Positions 1-9,507 of a stretch of DNA of 64,000 bases are shown here, one piece after another; position 1 is the first letter of the stretch; every line of letters starts with the position of its first letter. A program made the position numbers and the translations under genes. The DNA is taken from the NCBI RefSeq assembly GCF_001424705.1, contig NZ_LMRA01000034.1, positions 369,988 through 433,987 of the forward strand. Reading direction: 5' to 3'. This stretch comes from Methylobacterium sp. Leaf465 (lineage in GTDB: Bacteria > Pseudomonadota > Alphaproteobacteria > Rhizobiales > Beijerinckiaceae). The notes under the pieces are model-generated. The model searched no databases, was not told the origin of the DNA, and worked only from the letters and a program-made list of their open reading frames with translations.

Positions 1-107
1 GGCATTTGCAAAACGCACACTCGAACGCCGGGCGCAGCCACGCCCCGGGCAGGCCCCCGCGGATCGCCGCCGTCCGGGCATCGTCTCCGCCCGGGCGTGG
101 ACGCCAC

Positions 108-182
108 CCGGGCATCGACTTCATCCGGGCATCGACTTACGTAACGGCGCGTTGGTGCGAGGATCGCGCGCGGATCGCGCGC
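108..182. repeat. Short direct repeats upstream of sodB
   Basis: Two copies of CCGGGCATCGACTT lie at 108-121 and 125-138, and an 11-bp unit GGATCGCGCGC is repeated in tandem at 161-171 and 172-182. A related CCGGGCATCG copy lies near 74-83. They sit just upstream of the superoxide dismutase start and could be regulator sites or simple slippage products. No function can be assigned from the sequence. Confidence 0.5.
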
Positions 183-221
183 CTGATCGTGTCCGATGTC
201 TCACGAGACGGAGAGTTGCCC

Positions 222-821
222 ATGACCTTCACCTTGCCCGAACTGCCCTACGCCTACGACGCGCTCGGCCCCTACATGTCGAAGGAAACCCTCGAGTTTC
301 ACCACGACAAGCACCACAAGGCCTATGTCGACACGGGCAACAAGCTGCTGGAGGGCACGGGCCTGGAAGGCAAGAGCGTCGAGGAGGTCCTGACCTCGGC
401 CTACGGCAACAACCAGCCGCTCTTCAACAATGCCGGCCAGCACTACAACCACATCCATTTCTGGCAGTGGATGAAGCCCAACGGCGGCGGCGCCGCCCCG
501 GGTGCGCTCGCCAAGAAGATCGACGAGGATCTCGGCGGCTTCGAGAAGTTCAAGGCCGACTTCATCCAGGCCGGCGTCGGTCAGTTCGGCTCCGGCTGGG
601 CCTGGCTCGCGGTCAAGGACGGCAAGCTCGCCATCATGAAGACCCCGAACGGCGAGAACCCGCTCGTGCACGGCGCCAAGCCGATCCTCGGCGTCGACGT
701 CTGGGAGCACTCCTACTACATCGACTACCGCAATCGCCGCCCCGACTACCTCAAGGCGTTCATCGAGAACCTGGTGAACTGGGAGCACGTGGAAAAGATG
801 TACGGTGAGGCCACCGCGTAA
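222..821 (+). CDS. sodB: Superoxide dismutase (Fe/Mn type)
   Basis: This 199-residue cytoplasmic enzyme dismutates superoxide to hydrogen peroxide and oxygen. It has the full Fe/Mn-SOD arrangement: an N-terminal helical hairpin with FHHDKHHKAYV supplying the first metal histidine (H27), AGQHYNHIHFW with the second histidine, and DVWEHSYYIDY with the aspartate and last histidine. The length is normal for a single-chain SOD monomer. The ATG at 222 is chosen because GGAGAG lies 6-10 bases upstream and the family N terminus (TFTLPELPYAYDAL) begins there; the open frame extends further upstream only through implausible sequence. Fe or Mn preference cannot be decided by eye; the overall sequence resembles alphaproteobacterial SodB. 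Confidence 0.95.
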   Translation: MTFTLPELPYAYDALGPYMSKETLEFHHDKHHKAYVDTGNKLLEGTGLEGKSVEEVLTSAYGNNQPLFNNAGQHYNHIHFWQWMKPNGGGAAPGALAKKIDEDLGGFEKFKADFIQAGVGQFGSGWAWLAVKDGKLAIMKTPNGENPLVHGAKPILGVDVWEHSYYIDYRNRRPDYLKAFIENLVNWEHVEKMYGEATA

Positions 822-1253
822 GGCCCCACGATCCTACGGCCTCGCCGCGAGGCTGGGGACAGGCGCCGTCTCGCGAAGGACAGGGCCGTCGCTGACGGAG
901 ACCGGCTGACCGGAATTCTCCGGCGGCCCGCCGTCATTCCGGAGCCGCGTCGCGGAAGCCGGGATCCGGAAACGCAGGTGGTGCGAGATTTCGCACGGGC
1001 GGCGGCTCTGGAGTCCGGGCTCGTCTCCGACGACCCGGAATGACGGCGAGGTGTCCTGGGCGAGTGTCTGGTCCAAGGCGAGAGGGCCTGCTGCGCCGGG
1101 GCGGACCGGCGCGGTCGGGCGAACACCGACCGCGGGCCGTCCGTGCGCGGCGCAAGGCGCGTGACCGTTGAACGGTTCCGCGTTTGCGCCGGGCGCGCCG
1201 GCATGGTCTAGGGCTCGCCCGACTCTCCCCGCCCCGCGTCCCGGCAGTCCCCC
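822..1253. repeat. Intergenic region with REP-like palindromic element
   Basis: No gene is seen in these 432 bases. The stretch holds an element bounded by a perfect 12-bp inverted repeat, CCGTCATTCCGG at 931-942 and CCGGAATGACGG at 1035-1046, with further partly self-complementary sequence inside. Elements with a GTCATTCCGG-type edge are common dispersed intergenic repeats in Methylobacterium and other Rhizobiales (recalled knowledge). It may act as a transcription terminator for sodB. Confidence 0.6.
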
Positions 1254-2795
1254 ATGATCCGCAGCATCCTCTCCGTCGGCGGCTGGACGCTGGTTTCGCG
1301 CGTCACCGGGTTCGCCCGCGACGTGGTGATGGCTGCGATCCTGGGAGCCGGGCCGGTGGCCGACGCCTTCGTGGTGGCGTTCCGTCTGCCGAACCACTTC
1401 CGGGCGATCTTCGGCGAAGGCGCCTTCAACACCGCCTTCGTGCCGAGCTACGCCAGCCTGTCGGAGACCGAGAAGGCCGACCCGGAGACGGGCGCGGCCC
1501 GGCGCTTCGCCGACCGCATCTTCACCCTGATGCTGCTGGTGCAGATCGGCTTCCTGGCCCTCGCCATGCCGGCGATGCCCTGGGTCGTGCGGGCCCTGGC
1601 GCCCGGTTTCTCGGAGGATCCGGAGCGGTTCGCGCTCGCCGTCTCGCTGACCCGGATCACCTTCCCCTACCTCCTGTTCATGACGCTGGTGACCCTGTTC
1701 TCCGGCCTCCTCAACGCCCATCGGCGCTTCGCCGTGGCGGCCGGTGCGCCGGTCCTCCTGAACTTGTCGATGCTCGCCGCCCTGGCCTCGGCGTCGCTCT
1801 TCCCCAACGCCGCCTACGCTGCCGCCTGGGGCGTGACGGTGTCGGGCGTGCTGCAATTCGCCCTGGTGTGGTGGGATTGCCGGCGGGCGGGCATCGCCCC
1901 GACCCTGACGACACCGACCCTGCGCGACCCGGCCATGCGGCGCTTCTTCAAGGTGCTGGGGCCGGCGGTGATCGGCTCGGCCGGGTTCCAGATCGCCTCC
2001 TTCGCCGACACGATCCTGGCGAGCTTCCTGCCGACCGGTGCGGTCTCGGCCCTGTACTACGCCGACCGGCTCTACCAGCTGCCCTTCGGGGTCATCGCCA
2101 TCGCGGCCGGCACGGTGCTCCTGCCGGAGATGAGCCGGCGCATCGCCGGCGGCGACGTCGCCGGCGCGCATGCGGCGCAGAACCGCGCCGCGGGCTTTTC
2201 CCTCGCCCTCTCGGCGCCCTTCACGGTGGCGTTCCTCACCCTGCCGGTCCTGATCATGACGGCCCTGTTCCAGCGCGGCGCCTTCGGGGCGGAGGATGCC
2301 GCCCGCGCGGCCTCGGTGCTCGCCGCCTACGGGCTCGCCCTGCCGGCCGTGGTGCTCCTGCGCAGCGCGCTCCCGAGCTTCTACGCCCGGCAGGACACGA
2401 TGACCCCGCTCATCGCCTCGCTGACCGCCATCGCCGTCAACGTCGCCCTGAAGGTGGTGCTCACCGGTCCCTACGGCGTGACCGGCCTCGCGATGGCCAC
2501 GGCCATCGGCCAGTGGGTCAACCTCGGCCTCCTCGTGGCCCTCGCCTGGCGCCGCGGCTGGATGGCCCCGGGCCGCACCCTCGGGGTCACCGGCGTCGGG
2601 GTGGTGGTGGCCTGCATTGCCCTCGCGGCCACCGCCCATTACGGCCTGCCCCTGGCCGATGCCCTGGTGCCGGCCCTGCCGCGCCTGCGCGAGATGGCGG
2701 TGCTGGGCCTGCTCGGGATCGCCGGAACGCTGGTCTACGCCGTGCTGTTGTTGGGGACGCTGCGCCTGTTCGGGCTTCGCCTGCGGCGCGCCTGA
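1254..2795 (+). CDS. murJ: Lipid II flippase MurJ
   Basis: This 513-residue polytopic inner-membrane protein belongs to the MATE/MOP superfamily MurJ (MviN) family, which translocates lipid II across the cytoplasmic membrane for peptidoglycan synthesis. The first 70 residues carry the diagnostic stretch with GAGPVADAFVVAFRLPN and FRAIFGEGAFNTAFVPSY. The ARQDTMTPLIASL segment typical of the second half is also present. Around 14 hydrophobic segments can be followed to the C terminus. The length matches the family. The ATG at 1254 starts directly at the expected N terminus (MIRSILSVGGWTLVSRVTGF). It is followed after 78 bases by a haloacid dehalogenase on the same strand. Confidence 0.95.
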   Translation: MIRSILSVGGWTLVSRVTGFARDVVMAAILGAGPVADAFVVAFRLPNHFRAIFGEGAFNTAFVPSYASLSETEKADPETGAARRFADRIFTLMLLVQIGFLALAMPAMPWVVRALAPGFSEDPERFALAVSLTRITFPYLLFMTLVTLFSGLLNAHRRFAVAAGAPVLLNLSMLAALASASLFPNAAYAAAWGVTVSGVLQFALVWWDCRRAGIAPTLTTPTLRDPAMRRFFKVLGPAVIGSAGFQIASFADTILASFLPTGAVSALYYADRLYQLPFGVIAIAAGTVLLPEMSRRIAGGDVAGAHAAQNRAAGFSLALSAPFTVAFLTLPVLIMTALFQRGAFGAEDAARAASVLAAYGLALPAVVLLRSALPSFYARQDTMTPLIASLTAIAVNVALKVVLTGPYGVTGLAMATAIGQWVNLGLLVALAWRRGWMAPGRTLGVTGVGVVVACIALAATAHYGLPLADALVPALPRLREMAVLGLLGIAGTLVYAVLLLGTLRLFGLRLRRA

Positions 2796-2873
2796 TCCCG
2801 CCTCCGCTCGCTCGCAGGCGAGGGAACCGCCGCGCCGGCGCGGCGCTCGACCGGATGCGACAGAGGAGCCCGC

Positions 2874-3533
2874 ATGACCGAATCCCCCCGCATCGCCGTC
2901 TTCGACGCCTACGGCACCCTGTTCGACGTCCACGCGGCGGTGGCGCGCCACGCGGACGCGATCGGGCCGGACGCGGCCGCCCTGTCCGAGACCTGGCGCG
3001 CCAAGCAGCTCGAATATTCCTGGGTGCGCGGCCTGATGGGGTGCCACGCCCCGTTCTGGGGCCTGACCGAGCAGGCCCTGGACTACGCCCTCGCCCGATA
3101 CCCGAAGGTGGACCGGGCGCTACGGCCCCGGCTCCTCGACGCCTATCGCGACCTCGACGCCTATCCGGAGGTGCCGGGCACGCTCCGCGCCCTGCGCGCG
3201 GCGGGATGGCGGACCGCGATCCTCTCCAACGGCGACGCGGCGATGCTGGAGCGGGCGGTGGCCTCGGCGGGGCTGGCGGACCACCTCGACGCGGTGCTCT
3301 CGGTGGAGTCCGCGCGAACCTTCAAGACCGCCCCGGCCGCCTATCGCATCGCTACGGACCGCTTCGGGGTCGGGCCCGAGGCCGTGCTGTTCGGCTCCTC
3401 GAACCGCTGGGACGTGGCCGGGGCGGCCGCCTTCGGCTTCCGCCCCGTCTGGGTCAACCGCAGGGGGCTGCCGGACGAATATGCCGATCAGCCCCCCGAG
3501 CGGGTGATCGAGAGCCTCGACGCCCTGCTCTGA
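2874..3533 (+). CDS. Haloacid dehalogenase, type II
   Basis: This 219-residue soluble HAD-superfamily protein resembles L-2-haloacid dehalogenases, which hydrolyse 2-haloalkanoic acids to 2-hydroxy acids through an aspartyl ester. Visible motifs are the nucleophile D11 in VFDAYGTLFDV, the SNGD segment of motif II, the lysine in FKTAPAAYR, and SSNRWDVAGA with the acidic/serine cluster of motif III that is specific for the dehalogenase subgroup. The length fits. An AGAGGAG-like ribosome site precedes the ATG at 2874. The true substrate may be something other than a haloacid, since many members are annotated only by homology. Confidence 0.9.
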   Translation: MTESPRIAVFDAYGTLFDVHAAVARHADAIGPDAAALSETWRAKQLEYSWVRGLMGCHAPFWGLTEQALDYALARYPKVDRALRPRLLDAYRDLDAYPEVPGTLRALRAAGWRTAILSNGDAAMLERAVASAGLADHLDAVLSVESARTFKTAPAAYRIATDRFGVGPEAVLFGSSNRWDVAGAAAFGFRPVWVNRRGLPDEYADQPPERVIESLDALL

Positions 3534-3551
3534 GGGCGGGGCCGCCCGGGA

Positions 3552-3597
3552 TGCGGCTGTCAGGCCGCCCGGATTGCGGCTGTCAGGCCGCCCGGAT
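3552..3597. repeat. 23-bp tandem duplication at the chemoreceptor 3' end
   Basis: TGCGGCTGTCAGGCCGCCCG occurs at 3552 and again 23 bases later at 3575. The second copy contains the stop codon and last codons of the chemoreceptor gene (IRAA-stop), so the first copy is a duplicated gene end lying just downstream. Confidence 0.8.
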
Positions 3598-5271
3598 GGT
3601 GGCCAGGAACTGCGAGACCTGGCCGCCGAGATGCTCCGACTGGCGCGACAGCGCCGAGGCCGAGGCCAGCACCTGGGCGGCGGCCGCGCCGGTCTCCTCG
3701 GCGGCGCCCGCGACGCCCGAGACGTTCTGCGTGACCTCGCCGGTGCCGATGGAGGCCTGGGCCACGTTGCGCACGATCTCCTGGGTCGCCGCGCCCTGCT
3801 CCTCCACCGCGGCCGCGATCGAGGCCGCGACGTCGCTGATCTCGCGGATGCGCCCCGTGATGGCGCCGATCGCCTCCACCGCCTGGCCCGTCGAGCCCTG
3901 GATGCGGGCGATCTGGCCGGTGATCTCGTCCGTGGCCCGCGCCGTCTGGTTGGCGAGCTCCTTGACCTCCGCCGCCACCACCGCGAAGCCCCGGCCCGCC
4001 TCGCCGGCGCGGGCCGCCTCGATCGTCGCGTTCAGCGCCAGCAGGTTGGTCTGGCCCGCGATGGTCGAGATCATCGCCACCACGTCGCCGATGCGCTGGG
4101 CCGCCTCGCTCAGGTCGCGCACGAAGGTGGCGGTCTGCCCGGCCTCCGTCACCGCCTCGCGGGAGAGCTGGGCCGAGCCCTGGACCTGCCGGCCGATCTC
4201 GTCGACGGAGGAGCCGAGCTCCTCGGCGGCGGCCGCCACCGTGGTGACGTTCGCCGAGGCCTGGTCGGCGGCGGCGGCCACGGAAACGGAGCGCTGCGCC
4301 GTCTCGCTGGCATTGGCCGACATGCTGCGGGCCGTGTCCTGCAACTGTGCGGCGGCCGTGCCGACCTGCGCCACGACGCCCCCCACCGCGGCCTCGAACT
4401 GATCGGCCAGGCTGCGCAGGGTCTCCCGGCGCAGGGCCTCGGCCCCGGCCCGGGCCGCCGCGATCTCGGCCTCCAGGGCGCGGGTGCGCAGGATGTTGTC
4501 CTTGAAGACCTGGACGGCGCCCGCCATCGCGCCGATCTCGTCCCCCCGCTCGGCGCCCGGCACGGCGACCGCCGTGTCGCCGGTCGCGAGCCGCCGCATC
4601 GCCTCGGTCATCCGCTGCAGGGGGCGGCTGACCCCGAGGGCGAGGGCGAGGGCGGCGCCGGCCGCGATCAGCAGTCCGAGGCCCACGAGGATCGCGGTGG
4701 TCAGCAGGGCGGTGTCGTAGGTGTCCTGGGCGCGGGCGCCGCTGGCGCGGGCGCTGCCCTCTTCCAGCTCGACGAGCTTCTGCAGGGCGCCGAGGACGGC
4801 GTTGATGCGCGTCGACATGTCGGTGTTGTAGGTGCGCTGGGCGCCGGCGAGATCTCCGGCCTGCGCCTGGGCGACGATCCCCTCCTGCAGGGTCCGGTAG
4901 GCGGTCCATTCCGTCTCGAACGTCCGGTAGAGGGCCTGCGACTCCGGCTGGGCCGGCAGGCCGGCGTAGGCGGCCTGCGCGGCGCGCATCTCGGCCTCGC
5001 GCTTGGCCAGGGTGGCCGAGACGTCGGTGCGGGCCGCCGGCGTGTCGGCGGTGATCAGGCGGCCGCCATTCACCCGCTGGCGCAGGACCAGGACCTGGAG
5101 CTTGCCCAGGAGCTGCACGGTCGGGAGGCGCTCGTCGCGCATCTCCCGCGCCACTCCGTTGACGGCGCGCAGCTGCATCAGGGCCGACCCGCCGATCACC
5201 GCCACGAGACCGAAGACGAGGCCGAAGCCGAGGAACAGCTTGGTGCGGATCGACAGGGCGCGAAGGGACAT
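3583..5271 (-). CDS. Methyl-accepting chemotaxis protein
   Basis: This 562-residue transmembrane chemoreceptor passes ligand signals to CheW/CheA. In order it has an N-terminal membrane helix (about residues 10-32), a periplasmic four-helix-bundle-type sensor region of about 160 residues, a second membrane helix ([20 protein letters not shown]), a HAMP domain ([17 protein letters not shown] and following), and the long coiled signalling domain. The hairpin tip is the conserved stretch with [20 protein letters not shown] and [14 protein letters not shown]. There is no obvious C-terminal CheR pentapeptide. The start at 5271 ([16 protein letters not shown]) is preferred as the natural beginning of a receptor; an upstream in-frame ATG at 5310 would add 13 residues. 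The ligand is unknown and there are no che genes nearby. Confidence 0.93.
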   Translation of the reverse strand: MSLRALSIRTKLFLGFGLVFGLVAVIGGSALMQLRAVNGVAREMRDERLPTVQLLGKLQVLVLRQRVNGGRLITADTPAARTDVSATLAKREAEMRAAQAAYAGLPAQPESQALYRTFETEWTAYRTLQEGIVAQAQAGDLAGAQRTYNTDMSTRINAVLGALQKLVELEEGSARASGARAQDTYDTALLTTAILVGLGLLIAAGAALALALGVSRPLQRMTEAMRRLATGDTAVAVPGAERGDEIGAMAGAVQVFKDNILRTRALEAEIAAARAGAEALRRETLRSLADQFEAAVGGVVAQVGTAAAQLQDTARSMSANASETAQRSVSVAAAADQASANVTTVAAAAEELGSSVDEIGRQVQGSAQLSREAVTEAGQTATFVRDLSEAAQRIGDVVAMISTIAGQTNLLALNATIEAARAGEAGRGFAVVAAEVKELANQTARATDEITGQIARIQGSTGQAVEAIGAITGRIREISDVAASIAAAVEEQGAATQEIVRNVAQASIGTGEVTQNVSGVAGAAEETGAAAAQVLASASALSRQSEHLGGQVSQFLATIRAA

Positions 5272-5405
5272 GCGGCGAGGAGCCCGACTGGAGGGGAGTC
5301 CCCGCATCATTCGCGACAGGCGTTAAAAATTCCCACGGGTCTTCATGTCGAGGGACGATGTTCGTCGCGAATGATCGTCATCTGTCATCGCCCGTGATTG
5401 AATAG

Positions 5406-5854
5406 TCAGGGCGATAGCGTCCAGTTCGACTGATGAATGACCAGCGTCATTCCGCGACCGTCCGGGCTCTTCACCGACTGGCTCGTGTAATCCGCCGTCC
5501 CCGACATCCCGGCGTATTTGCCCGTTCCCCCGACGAAGACGTGCGTGCCCTTGGCGCCCTCGGCTTCGTCGGTGGAGAAGATCTGGTCGCCATCGGCGTC
5601 GCTGTCGATGCAGGACTTGCGGTTGAGCGCCTCGCCGCCGCCGACCTCGCGCATCCCGAGGCAGCGCGTGCCCATGTCGTTGAACATCGGGCCGCCGGAC
5701 TCGTTGCGGGCGTTCCCGGAGCTGCTTGGGTCGTCACGGTCCGCTCGCCGAGCTTCATCGTGACGAAGGCGGAGGTGAGGTGGGTCGTGGAGTAGCTGTC
5801 GGTGCCGCTGCGCGGCCAGAACGGCCGCGAACAGAAAGCCCCATGTCGTGACAT
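5406..5854 (-). pseudogene. Frameshifted small secreted protein gene
   Basis: The C-terminal 93 residues (from MFNDMGTRCLGMREVGG) form a plausible domain with CIDSDADGDQIF and a VGGTGKYAGMSGTADY motif, seen in small alphaproteobacterial secreted proteins of unknown function. The matching upstream part (TDSYSTTHLTSAFVTMKLGERTVT) lies in a different frame, so at least one frameshift occurs near 5725. A signal-peptide-like stretch (LFAAVLAA) lies in yet another register after the likely ATG at 5854, which has GGAGG about 12 bases upstream. Two or three indels are therefore needed to restore one protein. It is read as a decayed gene, though sequencing error cannot be excluded. Confidence 0.7.
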
Positions 5855-6088
5855 GATGGACAGGCCTCCGTCTGAGAACAGGCGCAGAGACATTCGCATC
5901 GCTCGATGGCGATCGATCATGGTCGCGACGGAACTGCGTGACGACTGGGGGCTTTGCGTTTCAAGACTGGCGAAAAGGTTTACCTGCCTGGCCGTGACCG
6001 AACACGACCGTCCGGCGGGTGTCCCGTCCTGGCGGCAATCCGGGCGTGATGCGGCCGGGGCCTCCGCGCTCTCCCCACCGCGTCAGAC

Positions 6089-6721
6089 TCAGGATCGCCC
6101 GAGGGCGGCCTCGATCAGCGTGACGCCGTCGGCGCTGTCCCACTCGGCCGGTCCCTTCATCACCCCGAGGGTGCAGCCGGCGCCGTCGACCAGGAGGGTG
6201 GTGGGCAGGCCGAGGGAGCCGGTGGCCTTCTGGATCGCGGGCAGGACCCGGCCGCCGGGATCGGCATAGTAGGCCAGCCGCGCGATGCCGTTCTGCTTGA
6301 GCCAGGTGGGCGGCGCCGCGAGGTTGCGGGTGTCGACGTTGATCGCCACGACGCTGAAATCCGGCCCGCCGAGCCGGCCCTGGAGCCGGTCGAGGGCCGG
6401 CATCTCGGCCTTGCAGGGCGCGCACCAGGTCGCCCACAGGTTCACGAGGCGCAGGCCCCGCACGCCGTCGAGGGTGGCGTCGGTTCCCTCCGGCCCCTTG
6501 AAGGCCAGGGCCGGCGCGGGCACCGGCACGGTTGCGACCTGGAGGGCGGCGACGGCGCCCCGGGCCAGGGGGGCGATGCGGGCGGCCGCCGCGACCGAGC
6601 CCGCGCAGGGGCCGGCGGAGTTGCCGCCGGTCGAGCCCGTCCCGTATACGGCAAGCCCCGCACCGAGTGCGGCGACGAGGACGGCCCCGGCGATCAGCGC
6701 AGATCTGCGGCCGGGCATCAT
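6089..6721 (-). CDS. tlpA: TlpA-family thiol:disulfide interchange protein
   Basis: This 210-residue membrane-anchored, periplasm-facing thioredoxin-fold protein has an N-terminal hydrophobic anchor ([20 protein letters not shown]) and, after a short linker, an AhpC/TSA-Redoxin type domain. The active site is [13 protein letters not shown], and the cis-proline region follows as [13 protein letters not shown]. TlpA proteins act as reductants in cytochrome oxidase or cytochrome c maturation (family knowledge). It is divergent from argH with only 51 bases between the starts, an arrangement common in Rhizobiales. The start is one of two adjacent ATG codons (6721 or 6718). Confidence 0.9.
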   Translation of the reverse strand: MMPGRRSALIAGAVLVAALGAGLAVYGTGSTGGNSAGPCAGSVAAAARIAPLARGAVAALQVATVPVPAPALAFKGPEGTDATLDGVRGLRLVNLWATWCAPCKAEMPALDRLQGRLGGPDFSVVAINVDTRNLAAPPTWLKQNGIARLAYYADPGGRVLPAIQKATGSLGLPTTLLVDGAGCTLGVMKGPAEWDSADGVTLIEAALGRS

Positions 6722-6772
6722 CGTTGCGTCCGGGGGCGGACGGGCAGGGCGGCTGGAAGGACGTTTGAAAAC

Positions 6773-8158
6773 ATGAGCAACCGGATGTGGGGCGGGCGCT
6801 TCGCGAGCGGCCCCGCCGAGATCATGGAGGAGATCAACGCCTCCATCGGGTTCGACAAGCGCCTCGCGCCCCAGGACATCCGCGGCTCGCTGGCGCATGT
6901 GGCGATGCTGGGACAGGCGGGAATCCTCCCCTCCGCCGATGTGGCTGCGATCGAGGACGGCCTCAAGGCCGTGCGCGACGAAATCGAGGCGGGCGGCTTC
7001 GTCTTCAAGCGCGAGCTCGAGGACATCCACATGTCCGTCGAGAGCCGGCTCACCGAGATCGTCGGCCCGGCGGCCGGGCGCCTGCACACCGCGCGCTCGC
7101 GCAACGACCAGGTCGCCACCGACATGAAGCTGTGGGTGCGCGACACCCTCGACAGCCTCGACGCCCAGGCCGCCGGCCTGCAGAAGGCCCTGGCCGAGAA
7201 GGCGCTGGCCCATGCCGGCACGGTGATGCCGGGCTTCACCCACCTGCAATCGGCCCAGCCCGTCACCTTCGGGCACCATTGCCTCGCCTACGTGGAGATG
7301 CTGGCCCGCGACCGGGGCCGCTTCCGCGATGCCCGTGCGCGCCTGAACGAGTGCCCCCTCGGCGCCGCGGCGCTCGCCGGCACCTCCTTCCCCATCGACC
7401 GGCACGCCACGGCCGCGGCGCTCGGCTTCGACCGGCCGACGGCGAACTCCCTCGACTCGGTGGCCGATCGCGACTTCGCCCTGGAATCCCTCGCCGCTGC
7501 CTCGATCTGCGCCGTCCACCTGTCGCGTTTCGCCGAGGAGCTGGTGGTCTGGACCTCGGCCCAGTTCAACTTCGTGAAGCTCTCCGACGGCTACACCACC
7601 GGCTCGTCGATCATGCCGCAGAAGCGCAACCCGGACGCGGCGGAGCTGGTGCGGGCCAAGGCCGGCCGGGTCATCGGCGCGCTCACGGGCCTGCTCATCG
7701 TGATGAAGGGCCTGCCGCTCGCCTATTCGAAGGACATGCAGGAGGACAAGGAGGGCACCTTCGACGCCCTCCAGGCCCTCTCGCTGTGCCTCGCCGCCAT
7801 GACCGGCATGGTGCGCGACCTCGAACCCAACGCCCCGGTGCTGGCCCGCGCCGCCGGCTCCGGCTACGCCACCGCGACCGACCTCGCCGACTGGCTGGTG
7901 CGCGAGCTCGGCCTGCCGTTCCGCGAGGCCCACCACGTCACCGGTCGCCTCGTCGGCGCGGCCTCCGCCCGCAACGTCGGGCTGGAGGCACTCACCCTGG
8001 CCGAGATGCAGGCCGCCGAGCCCCGGATCACGCAGGCGGTCTACGCCGTGCTCGGGGTCGAGAACTCGGTCACGAGCCGGACCAGCTACGGCGGCACCGC
8101 GCCGGACAACGTGCGGTCGCAGGCGAACCGCTGGCTCGCGGCCCTCGGGCAGGACTGA
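6773..8158 (+). CDS. argH: Argininosuccinate lyase
   Basis: This 461-residue cytosolic enzyme performs the last step of arginine biosynthesis, splitting argininosuccinate into arginine and fumarate. It belongs to the fumarase/aspartase superfamily. The N-terminal MWGGRF block, the SRNDQVATD segment, [17 protein letters not shown] with the proton-transfer histidine, and the superfamily signature [12 protein letters not shown] (flexible loop serine) are all present. The length is typical. The ATG at 6773 begins the canonical [16 protein letters not shown]. No lptM-like lipoprotein gene could be recognised downstream. Confidence 0.97.
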   Translation: MSNRMWGGRFASGPAEIMEEINASIGFDKRLAPQDIRGSLAHVAMLGQAGILPSADVAAIEDGLKAVRDEIEAGGFVFKRELEDIHMSVESRLTEIVGPAAGRLHTARSRNDQVATDMKLWVRDTLDSLDAQAAGLQKALAEKALAHAGTVMPGFTHLQSAQPVTFGHHCLAYVEMLARDRGRFRDARARLNECPLGAAALAGTSFPIDRHATAAALGFDRPTANSLDSVADRDFALESLAAASICAVHLSRFAEELVVWTSAQFNFVKLSDGYTTGSSIMPQKRNPDAAELVRAKAGRVIGALTGLLIVMKGLPLAYSKDMQEDKEGTFDALQALSLCLAAMTGMVRDLEPNAPVLARAAGSGYATATDLADWLVRELGLPFREAHHVTGRLVGAASARNVGLEALTLAEMQAAEPRITQAVYAVLGVENSVTSRTSYGGTAPDNVRSQANRWLAALGQD

Positions 8159-8357
8159 TGCGGACGCCGCGTCATCGGAGCGGTGCCCGTCTCGGCAAGC
8201 CTGCGCGGCGCTCGACCGAAGCCCCCATCCGCCATCCCGGAGGGATCGAACCGATTTGGACTGACCCGAAAAGAACCGGACTCGGGGCAGGTGCGTTCAC
8301 GGCTCAGCTATGTGATGCTGTGTAGGACCCTGTCCCGAGCCCCTCGGAGATCTGCTC

Positions 8358-8678
8358 ATGCCCGCTGAAAGCCGGATCGCGCCGGATGACGTCCCCGCCC
8401 TCGCGGCCGAAGCCACGGCGCTGATCGACGCCGCCCTGAGCCGCCTGCCCGAGGCCGACCGGGCCGCCTTCTGGGCCTCGGTGCGCAAGTGCTACAACAC
8501 GCCCTACAACGATCCGGAGCCCCGCGCGCTGACGCGGGTGCAGAGGCTCGCGGCCTTCGAGGCGACGGGCCCGGACCCCGCGGAGTCCCCCACCCTGTCG
8601 ACGCTGGCCGCACCCGCCCTCGCGAGCGTGATGGCGGCGCTGCCGGGCGTGTTCGCCGCCGAGCCCCACGCCGCCTGA
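8358..8678 (+). CDS. Hypothetical protein, 106 aa
   Basis: A small, soluble, helix-rich protein that I do not recognise. It has no signal peptide or membrane segment. The middle part contains a conserved-looking KCYNTPYNDPEPRALTRVQR segment, and the C terminus is alanine- and leucine-rich. GGAG lies 7 bases upstream of the ATG. It stands between argH and the IalB-like gene, same strand, with independent spacing on both sides. Codon use and GC match the neighbours, so it is probably a real gene. Confidence 0.65.
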   Translation: MPAESRIAPDDVPALAAEATALIDAALSRLPEADRAAFWASVRKCYNTPYNDPEPRALTRVQRLAAFEATGPDPAESPTLSTLAAPALASVMAALPGVFAAEPHAA

Positions 8679-8778
8679 TCGGGGCGGGACACGCAATCCT
8701 GAAACCGGCGCCGCGCGGCGTCGCACATCCGGACGGTCGGCCGGGCTCCCGGTCCGGCGACGTCCCGAAGGGTCTTCC

Positions 8779-9492
8779 ATGGTTCCTGTTCTGCGACGCG
8801 GCCTCCGGCTCGGGGCCGCCATCCTGGTCCTGTCCGGTCCCGCCGCCCTGGTCGGCGCCCCCCATCCCTTCGCGGCCGGCCCGGCCCGGGCCCAGAGCCA
8901 GGCCCAGGCCCAGACACAGGAGGCCGCCCCCGAGGAGGCGGAGGCCCCGGGCCGCCGGAAGTCCCGCCGGGGGCGCGAGCGCGCCGCGAAGGCCGCCGTG
9001 ACGGCCCCCGGCATGCAGCAGGCCACCCCGGTGGCGATCTTCGGCGACTGGAACGTCTTCGCGAGCGGCCAGGGCAAGACCCGCGTCTGCTACGCCATCG
9101 CCCAGCCGCAGACGCGCTCGCCCAAGACCCTGAAGCGCGACACGGCCTACCTCTTCGTCACCGTGCGCAAGGCCGAGAACGTGGCCAACGAGGTCGCGGT
9201 GATGCTGGGCTTCCCGGCCAAGCCCGCGAACAGCCAGGCCAAGGCCAATGCCGGCCCGGCGCCCACCGACCCGACCCTGATCCTCGGCGCCACCCGCTAC
9301 GGCCTCGTCACCAAGGACAACAACGCCTGGCTCCAGAACCCGGCGGAGGAGACCCGGGTGGTCACCGAGATGGGGCGCACCCCGAAGCTGCAGGTCAAGA
9401 CCACCTCGCTGCGCGGCAATCCCACCAGCGACGAGTACGCCCTGGCGGGGTTCGGCGACGCGATGAAGCGCGCCCGCGAGGAGTGCAAGTAG
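8779..9492 (+). CDS. IalB-family invasion-associated-like secreted protein
   Basis: This 237-residue exported protein has a signal peptide ending near PARAQS, a low-complexity Q/A/R/K-rich linker (residues about 38-75), and an IalB domain. The domain starts at FGDWNVFASGQGKTRVCYAI and ends with LAGFGDAMKRAREEC, both hallmarks of the family named after Bartonella IalB. In free-living Rhizobiales these proteins are envelope proteins of unknown role, so an invasion function should not be assumed. Two conserved cysteines (in VCYA and at EEC) are in place for a possible disulfide. The ATG at 8779 begins directly with the signal peptide. Confidence 0.88.
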   Translation: MVPVLRRGLRLGAAILVLSGPAALVGAPHPFAAGPARAQSQAQAQTQEAAPEEAEAPGRRKSRRGRERAAKAAVTAPGMQQATPVAIFGDWNVFASGQGKTRVCYAIAQPQTRSPKTLKRDTAYLFVTVRKAENVANEVAVMLGFPAKPANSQAKANAGPAPTDPTLILGATRYGLVTKDNNAWLQNPAEETRVVTEMGRTPKLQVKTTSLRGNPTSDEYALAGFGDAMKRAREECK

Positions 9493-9507
9493 GGGCCCGG
9501 TCAGGCC

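Noticed and set aside
834..3047. A 737-codon open frame on the minus strand across murJ
   Set aside because: It is arginine-, glycine- and histidine-rich with no family features and lies antisense to the clear MurJ gene; it results from high GC.
1184..4402. A 1072-codon open frame on the plus strand
   Set aside because: It overlaps murJ, the dehalogenase and the chemoreceptor in other frames and has shadow-like composition.
8158..8325. A 54-residue frame starting in the argH stop codon (TGATG)
   Set aside because: The position would fit a small lipoprotein, but there is no signal peptide or lipobox cysteine and the composition is shadow-like.
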